DNA from: Megaleporinus macrocephalus
Taxonomy: Eukaryota > Chordata > Actinopteri > Characiformes > Anostomidae
DNA length: 64,000 bases
NCBI GenBank assembly: GCA_021613375.1
Contig: CM038704.1
Span: 36,392,162-36,456,161, forward strand
Direction: 5' to 3'
Position 1 is the first letter of the stretch; every line of letters starts with the position of its first letter. Under the pieces are notes generated by a model. That model did no database searches. It had not been told where the DNA came from and was given only the letters and a program-made list of their open reading frames with translations. This document shows positions 24,959-34,700 of this stretch, in pieces. A program made the translations under genes and the position numbers.

Positions 24959-27900
24959 TTACCTGTCTGTCTGTCTGTCTCTCTATGTATCTGTCTGTCT
25001 GTCTGTCTCTTTATATATCTGTCTATCTATCTGTGTATGTGTCTATCTGTCTGTCTGTCCATGTATCTGTATGTCTCTGTATGTATCTATCTGTCTGTCT
25101 ATGTAACTGTCTGTCTGTCTTTCTGTCTCTATGTATCTATCTGTCTCTCTATGTCTGTCTGCCTGTCTCTCTATATATCTATCTATGTATGTATGTATCT
25201 ATCTGTCTGTCTATATATCTATCTATGTATGTATCTATCTATCTGTCTGTCTCTCTATATATCTGTCTGTCTGTCTATGTGTCTGTCTGTCTCTCTATAT
25301 ATCTGTCTGTCTATCTATGTATGTATCTATCTGTCTGTCTCTCTCTATATCCGTCTGTCTATCTATGTATGTATCTATCTGTCTGTCTATGTATATGTCT
25401 GTCTGTCTTTCTGTCTCTATGTATCTATCTGTCTCTCTACGTCTGTCTGTCTCTCTATATATCTGTCTATCTATGTATGTATCTGTCTATCTGTCCGTCT
25501 GTCTCTCTATGTATGTATCTATCTGTCTGTCTGTCTATGTGTCTGTCTGTCTGTCTCTATATATGTCTGTCTGTCTATCTATGTATGTATCTATCTGTCT
25601 GTCTCTCTATATATCTGTCTGTCTCTCTATATATCTGTCTGTCTGTCTATCTATGTATGTATCTATCTGTCTGTCTCTCTATATATCTGTCTGTCTTTCT
25701 ATATATCTGTCTGTCTGTCTATCTATCTATGTATGTATCTATCTATCTGTCTCTCTATATATCTGTCTGTCTGTCTATGTGTCTGTCTATCTGTCTCTCT
25801 ATATATTTATGTGTCTATCTGTCTGTCTGTTTTATTTTTGCTCTCTCTGTCTCAGTTTCTTCCAGACATTCTAACATAGCACTCGATCGTCTCTCTGGGA
25901 ATCACCTGTTACACCTCAGCGTCGAGCGGGGAAGCTCTGAGTGACGCAACACCATGAAACACACACGTCTAGATATAGTAAAAAAGAAACTCACCCACAT
26001 GAAATCTGAACTCACTCCAGCTTATACAGCCAGAGCTTACACACCTTCTCAGTAGATTAATTACAGGAATATTTCTGTACAACATTTAGTTTACACTGTT
26101 TCTCCTCCACTTTTACCAAACATATTTTAACTTATTTGGGATTTTGAGAACTCGATAGTTACGCAACAACGTAACTGAGCTCACAATGAGCGAGTATTGC
26201 ACCACCTGGACAATAATGCAGTCAGAGATCAAAACCTTTTCTAGTGTCTCCTACCTGCAACAGGTGTTCATCAGTTTTGGCCACGCCCTGCACCTGCAGC
26301 AGGTTTTTAGCCACGCCCACACAGGGCAGGTCTGACAGCACTCCAAGATGACAGGCCAAACCAAACTCTGTAACACACAGAGGAACAGTGTTAATCTGAG
26401 TCCAACACTTTCTGATATTTTCTAAATCCACACACAGAAATTCTGTTTTAACTGCGTACACTGTGGGGTTAAAAGGTTGTCTATTGGATTCTTTTGTAAT
26501 TTAAGGAAACATTTTTCAGAATGTCTTTGTATGTAGATTTCCTAGTGACAGTACATGTGAATATGAGCTTCAATTAACCTCTTTATGAGCAACATAGTCA
26601 ATGAGCAGAATCTTTCTTTTTTTAATACTTCTTCTTTTATTTATTTAGTTTTTTATTAGTATTTTCCCCCTACAGCTGTGGCGTGCAATTCACTTTTTCA
26701 CCATTTTTGTAAACACTTTAAAAACACTTTGACCTCCTCATGGACAACCGTACACAGAAAAAGGTTTACGTTAAAGGGTGCTAAAACTTCAAGCAGCATA
26801 TCATCACTCTCCAAAATAGTGACTTTACAAGAGAGAACAAAAACACTGACACTTTTAAACACTTTCAATGTGAATTAACACTGACACATCAAATCATAGA
26901 CGACATCATCAACATCAACAATGCTCTCTCGATCTGAATAGACTATATTCAAATGAACTGAGTGATGATCAATCAGATTGTTAATATGTGAGGGGTAACT
27001 GATTGTGTCACAGCCAAAGGGTGAGATGTAACACTGAACCGCACACTGACCTAGACATATAACAGCGGATAAAAACTTCTCTATAATGAAAGATGTTTTA
27101 AGAAACAGTGTTAGGTGGCTTTAGGCACCAGAACTGATCTATAGCTCTGCATAGACTCTGCGGGTGTTTGAGCGACACACCTCCAAAACAGGCAACACTT
27201 TTCAGCTCACAGTACTGAACTTCTTTTTAACAGTTGCAGCCCTGAGAACAGGGGGCAGGGTTGAAGAGATAGAATACTATTACAGGATTTTGCACAACCC
27301 TCTCCAGGTTGGAAATGACCTCCTGCCTCAAGTAGAGGAGTTCAAGTATCTCTGGGTCTTATTCACGAGTGAGGGAAGGATGGACAGGAGGTTGACAGGC
27401 GGATTGGCGCATGGTAATGCGGGTACCGGTCTGTCCTGGTAAAGAGAGAGTCAAAAGGCAAAGCTCTCAATTTACCGGTCAATCTACGTTCCTACTCTCA
27501 CCTGTATAGTCACAATTTTGGGTAGTGACCGAAAGAACGAGATCATGAATACAAGCTGCCGAAATGAGTTTTCTCCATGGGGTGTCGGGCCTCACCCTTA
27601 GAGATAAAGTGTGGAGCTCGATTATACAGGGGAGGCTTAGAGTCGAGCCTCTACTTCTCCATGTTGAGAGGAACCAGCTGGCCTCCTGGACACCTCCCTG
27701 TTGAAGACCTAGGACACGCTGAAGGGATTATATCTCTCGGCTTGCCTGGGAATGCCTCGGTATCCCCCCGGTGGAGCTAGATTAGGTGGCTGAGGAGAGG
27801 GCAGTCTGGGTTTCTCTGCTTAGACTGCTACCGCCATGACAAACATCTACAGAAAACCACCCAAAAAAAGTGTCCCTCTTTTCAGTAATGTTCAGTAATG

Positions 27901-28130
27901 AGTCAAACTCCTCGCTCACCTCTGTAGTGAAAAAGACCATTACCATCTACCAGCAGCACCTGCAGAGGAGCAGAAAGAGACAGAGCTTTATTCACAGCCG
28001 ACAAACCGTTATTTAGACAGTAAACTCCAGAAAACATGCGTCATCTCAGCGAACAAACACAGCACGAGTCCAAGAATCCTGAACACTCAGATGGCCAAGT
28101 GATGGAGAGACATGTGAGGGGAGGGAGGGG

Positions 28131-28174
<44 letters not shown>

Positions 28175-28547
28175 GACAGAGAGAGAGAGAGGAACCAAGA
28201 AATCTAACCAAGGAGAGAGAAAGAGAGCATGCTGACTGACTCAATGCTGAGATCCACCTCGATGAAGTACCAACACCGCCTGGTAGTGGAGACACAATAG
28301 ATCCCCAAAGAACAAAGACTGTATCAGAAAGATGGAGATGGAGCTGCACTTTTTAACTGAGTGTATCAAATTCACTCCCGAAAGTCTCCAACATCACTCC
28401 TTTATTTAAGAATCTTCCCAACACAGAGAAGCTGCCATACAAAATAGGAGAACATAAGCAGCACAGCATGACACAGTCTGGGAGACAGTTACACCTACAA
28501 GCATTTTACTGTTAATGTTATTTTCTTAAACTGACCTGTTGTTGCTA

Positions 28548-28596
<49 letters not shown>

Positions 28597-28682
28597 TGTT
28601 CTATGTGGTTCTTAAACCCTTCAAGTTTTGCCAATAAAACAACCTTGAATTGAACTGAAATGAATTAAAGGGAAAAAGGGCT

Positions 28683-28722
<40 letters not shown>

Positions 28723-30875
28723 TAGAAGAAGCAGAGAGAAAAATGTGAAAGACAAACAGCAAACAAGTGACAGAAGGAAAGAGAGAATGAGAGGATGAGT
28801 GTAGGAGTGTTATGTGGGCTGAGTGTGAAAGAGGGAGGAAAAATGAGTTTAAGAAGAAAGAAAGAGTTTACTGAGAGCATAAATCAATATGAGAGTGGGA
28901 GAGAACGAGAAACAAAGAGATACAAAGGAAGACAGTAAGAGCAATATTGAAAAGAGAGATAGAGAGGAGAGATGCAAGGAGGAAGGAAAAGAGAGGGGAA
29001 GGAAAAAGCACAGACAGAGAAGAGAAAGTGAAGGGAAAGAGAGTGAAAGAGGGATGGAGGAAGATAACAGACTGAGGGAGAGATGAGAGACAGAAACGGA
29101 TGCATGAAAGAGTAGTGAAAAGAAAGGAGAGCTGGACAGAAAAGTGGAGGGAGAGAGACAGAGAGAAAAGAAAAGAGAGAAGGGAGGGAGAGAGGAAAGG
29201 AAAGCGAGAAATAGATAAAAGAGAGAGAGATTTAATTCACAGCAGGTCACAAGTCAGAGTTTTACTGGTGGGAATGTGAAACAATTGCTGGGTCACTGTA
29301 TATATTTATTTATTTATTTATTTATTTATTTATTCGGGCCCTGTGGTCAGATCTCCTATAAAACCTTGAATAAGTGACCGGAGAGCAGAGCAGTGTGAGA
29401 GCGTGTGGGAGAAAATCTCTTTCACATTTCCTCCTTTATGTAATTCATGATTTTACACAGTTTTGTAAGAGTAGCCGGATCACTGCAGGAGACTGTATAT
29501 AGCTGTATGAGACCACCATTCATTAATCTAATATCCAGTCAAAACAGACACTAAAGCAACGTTATGTAAGACTTTCATCTTAAAATAGCTTCTGAATCAC
29601 TCACAGAGTAAAGGAGATACAGATACACCAAACAAAGAAGCTGCTGGTGTTCTCACAACAATAGACTGACCACCTCAGACCAGACCATAACATTACTGAA
29701 GGTGTTTGGGATTACTTGAATGGTGAGAATCAGAAAATGCTAAATGATGGGTGGTCTTATGCTGTAGCGTGAGGACCAAATTTTATGATTGTAATGACAG
29801 AAAAAAGAACCTGTAATACTCTGAGAGGAAGAACTGCTATTTTCTCTTCAGTGGAAGTACAATGTAGGTGTTTCTAATAAAGTGGCCAATAAGTTGAAGT
29901 ACAAGGTAGGTGTTTCTGATAAAGTGGCCAGTGAGTGAATGTATAAAGTAGGTGTTTCTGATAAAGTGGCCAGTTAGTGGAAGTATAAGGTGGTTGTTTC
30001 TGATAAAGTGGCCAGTTAGTGGAAATATAAAGTAGGTGTTTCGGATAAAGTGGCCAGTTAGTGGAAGTATAAGATAGGTGTTTTGAATAAAGTGGCCAGT
30101 AAGTGGAAGTATAAAGTAGGTGTTTAAGATAAAGTGGCGGGTTAGTGGAAGTATAAGGTAGGTGTTTCTGATAAAGTGGCCAGTAAGTGGAAGTATAAAG
30201 TAGGTGTTTCTGATAAAGTGGCCAGTTATTGGAAGTATAAGGTAGGTGTTTCTGATAAAGTGGCCAGTAAGTGGAAGTATAAAGTAGGTGTTTAAGATAA
30301 AGTGGCGGGTTAGTGGAAGTATAAGGTAGGTGTTTCTGATAAAGTGGCCAGTAAGTGGAATTATAAAGTAGGTGTTTCTGATAAAGTGGCCAGTTATTGG
30401 AAGTATAAGGTAGGTGTTACCCAATATTCTGGTTCTTTTTCATCTCTCAGTCATTTTCAATCAAAGACATGATGTCATATTTATTACACACTCATTAAAA
30501 CACATCTTTTGCTCTATGAGTGATTTCTCCTATGATGGGAAGTTTTTCTTAAGAAACTGTTGCTGTAGTGTTGGACCATTTCCTCACTCTGAGAAGAAGA
30601 ACTGCTGTTTTCTCTTCAGTGTAACTATTTTCAGAATAACTGCACCTTCTGGTTACTGGGGTTAAGTTTCAGGTTAGGATCATACGAGTCAGTGAAAGTC
30701 CTTGCAAATCAAGTAATGTAAACATGTGTGTAACCTGTGGCATAAGGCTGCGCTGTTCTCTCTCTAGTCTCTGTAGAAGCTGTAAAAGGGGCGGAGCTTC
30801 TCTAAAGGCCAGAAACCCAGCAATATAGGGGGCACTCAGGGTCACCATCTCACTGCACTCATACAGCAACTGCAC

Positions 30876-30926
<51 letters not shown>

Positions 30927-31656
30927 CTTTTAGTTCTCATTAAAAATGGGCACACACTGTGTATCAACTACAAATTCCCAGTGTACAAGATAGATAGAGA
31001 GAAGATTACCTATTTAAACTGACAAGCAAATTTTATTATCTAGAACTTGGTTGGTCAGCTAGCCAACAGGCCAAAAGACAGCAAACATGCTAAACAACTT
31101 TATCATTAATAACACAAGCTTAAATCAAAGTACTTACAATGTGATTGACTGTAAAACTGCAGTATAAAAGAACGTCACTCGAACATCTTACACACTTTGA
31201 ATGTCTGTGTTTTAGTCAGAACTTCCTTCAGTTTCAGGCTGAGTCTCAAACACCTCCATGCTCCCTATGTAGTGCACAATATGGGAATTTAAATACTAAC
31301 TCCTGCATCCCCACTAAGCAGGAGTTATTTAAATTCCCATATTGTGCACTATGTAGGGAGCAGGGAGGTGTTTGAGACTCCCCAGTGTAGGAAGAGGGGC
31401 AGTGTTGGATTGGTGCTGTAGAAGACTTGTGATGGTAATTTGGTGATAAAAGTTCTAGATTCACCATTAAGGAAGCTTTCTTACCTCCATATCTGGGTAG
31501 CTGAGCACGACGAGCTGAGCACAGGCGTTGACTTCATCTCCTTTAATGAAGGACAGGTCCACCCCACCTACCCTTGCAAGACCACTGAAGTTTGGGTTTT
31601 TCTGCCAGGCCTCTGTGTCCTCTTCCACCAAACGCTGCTTCAGACACTCCTGCTCC

Positions 31657-31738
<82 letters not shown>

Positions 31739-34700
31739 CTGAAGTACTGTACATAGTAGGTGTTTCTGATAAAGTGGCCAGTGAGTTGAAGTACAATGTA
31801 GGTGTTTCTAATAAAGTGGTCAGTAAGTGAAAGTACAATGTAGGTGTTTTAATAAAGTGGCCAGTGAGTTGAAGTACAAGGTAGGTGTTTCTAATAAAGT
31901 GGCCAGTGAGTCGAAGTACAAGGTAGGTGTTTCTAATAAAGTGGCCAGTGAGTTGAAGTACAAGGTAGGTGTTTCTAATAAAGTGGCCAGTGAGTCGAAG
32001 TACAAGGTAGGTGTTTCTAATAAAGTGGCCAGGTAGTGGAGGTACAAGGTAGGTGTTTCTGAGAAAGCGGCCAGTTAGTGGAAGTATAGGGTGGGTGCTT
32101 CTGATAAAGTGGCCAGTTAGTAAAAGTAAAAGTACAAGGTAGGTGTTTCTAATAAAGTGGCCAGTGAGTGAAAGTATAAAGTAGGTGTTTCTGATAAAGT
32201 GGCCAGTTAGTGGAAGTATAAGGTAGGTGCTTCTGATAAAGTGGCCAGTTAGTAAAAGTAAAAGGCGGGTGTTTCTGATAAAGTGGCTAGTTAGTAAAAG
32301 TAAAAGGCAGGTGTTTCTGATAAAGTGGTCAGTAAGTAAAAGTATAAAGTATGTGTTTCTGATAAAGTGGCCAGTGAGTGGAAGTACAAGGTAGGTGTTT
32401 CTGATAAAGTGGCTAGTTAGTGAAAGTACACGGTAAGTGTTTCTGATAAAGTGGCTAGTTAGTGGTAGTATAAAGTAGGTGTTTCTGATAAAGTGGCCAG
32501 TTAGTGAAAGTATAAGGTAGGTGTTTCTGATAAAGTGGCCAGTTAGTGAAAGTAAAAGACAGGTGTTTCTGATAAAGTGGCCAGTAAGTAAAAGTATAAA
32601 GTATGTGTTTCTGATAAAGTGGCCAGTTAGTGGAAGTATAAGGTAGGTGTTTCTGATTGTTGGTTTTGTGGAGGCGCTACTGCAGAGTCGACTGCAGACA
32701 CAGACAGTTTACAATGCCAATAATTAGACCATTGCCTCACAGTGCAGGCTGAGAAACTCACCAAGACACAATGAGAACAAACAGCTCTTGAGGAACAAAT
32801 CAATAAAATCAACAGGTGACTGTAACTGCTGAGAGATAAGCAGCCGGCTGACTGTTGCTCCTTCCCTGTTGGCAAGTTCAGAACGGACAGCCAACTGATT
32901 GACCAGCTTTGTTGTGTTCTGGCAGGACACTGCTTTCCCGCTGGTGCAGAGAGAAAGGTCTCCCAGCACGCTCTCTGGCCCCCGACTGCTTGTTCTCACT
33001 GATCTGAAATCTAGCTAATATTTAATCAGGCCCTCAGAGAAAAGGTGCTGCTGGACCAATGCATCCCCGTAGAGTACGCTCCCTGTCCACTTTATCAGAA
33101 ACATCCCTCTCTTGTCGCTCCACCTTGCTGTTGTACATCTGTTGACGGACAGTTGGTGTCAGCCATTAAACCATCATCAGTGGTGTATTGCTGTAAACCT
33201 ACATAGTGGGTCTATAAGGTGTTTCTAATAAAGCGGCCAGTGAATGAAAGCGCCAGGTATGAGTTTTAAATAAACTGGCCTATTAGTGGACATACAAGGT
33301 AGGTGTTTTTAATAAAGTGGCCAGTTAGTGGAAGTAGAAGGTATGTAGTTGTAATACAAGGTTGGAATTCTTGGCTGAATTAGTGTCATGATGATGCTGT
33401 AATATAACATTTAGAACCCTCGGTGGTACCCCAAGCATTTTCCACTGTTGCATTAGTGATATTATGACATCATAATATAATCTTCAGAACACTTTATTGC
33501 ATTAGTGTCATCATAACATCATAATCTAAAATATCAGAAGTTTTGATTGCATTTCTGCTATTATGACATCAAAATAAAGCATTCAGGACTTATAACATTT
33601 AGAACTCTTGGTGGCATCTGTGTCATTATGACATCATAATATAACATTCAGTCCTTTTTATTGCATCAGAAATACAATGATATCGTGATGAGGCAATCAG
33701 GACCCTTGGTTGCATTTGTGTCATCATGACATCATAGTGCAACCTACAGAACTCTTTTTGTAGTATTGCCTTTATGACATCATAATAAAACGCTGAGACG
33801 TTTTGGTTACTTTAGTGCTGCTATGACATCATAATATAACATTCACAACTCTTGGCTGCAGTACTGCCACTATGACATCATAATAAAGTAATCAGAACTC
33901 TTTGTTATGCATTTTTTATTATCTAAATAACAAAACCAAAAAGAATGAATGTTTGAGTCTGAATGTTTACTCATAGTTCATTATGACATCATAGTATAAC
34001 ATTCAGCCCTTTTTATTGCATTAGTAATACTATGATATCGTAATAAAGCTATCAGGACCCTTGGTTGTATTTGTGCCATTATGACATCATGACATAACCT
34101 CCGGAACTCTTGGTTGTAGTACTGCCTTCAAGACATGCTAATATAACACTCAGAACTCTTGGTTACTTTAGTGCTGCTATGACATCACAGTATAACATTC
34201 AGAACTCTTGGTTACTTTAGTGCCGCTATGACATCACAATATAACATTCAGAACTCTTGGTTGCATTAGCGCAACCATGATAAAGTAATCAGAACTCTTC
34301 GTTATGGATTTTTAAAATCAAAATAATAACACCAAAAAGAATGAATGTTTGAGTCTGAATGTTTACTCATAGTTCAGTTCATTTCAGCTTATTATGCTAT
34401 TTTTCTTTAAAGGGGGATGAGGGGGAAACAAGTCAGAAACTGACCACTGAAGAAGGACTAGAGAATGGCTTACATCACTTGTGCATCACCAGATGACAGT
34501 ACACCAGGACGGTGGGCGACACCGAAGGGGTTTCTGATAAAGTGGACAGCGAGTGCGCACATGCTTTGTTTACATGTCCACGTGAAACTAAAAACTAGCA
34601 AAAAGCTACAAGTACTGTTCACTTGTAGTCATCGCGTATTTATCATTTCACAACCTGACAGTGTCGACGAAACCAAACATTACAAAACAAAGACTATAAC

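Noticed and set aside
24281..25944. Open frames of 532 and 515 residues
   Set aside because: They are entirely CTGT/CTAT repeat translated as Leu/Ser/Cys/Ile/Tyr runs, open in all plus frames. There is no domain, and the tract sits in an endov intron.
29837..30424. 195-residue frame with a 14-residue period
   Set aside because: It comes from the 42-bp minisatellite, with no flanking coding exon or family match.
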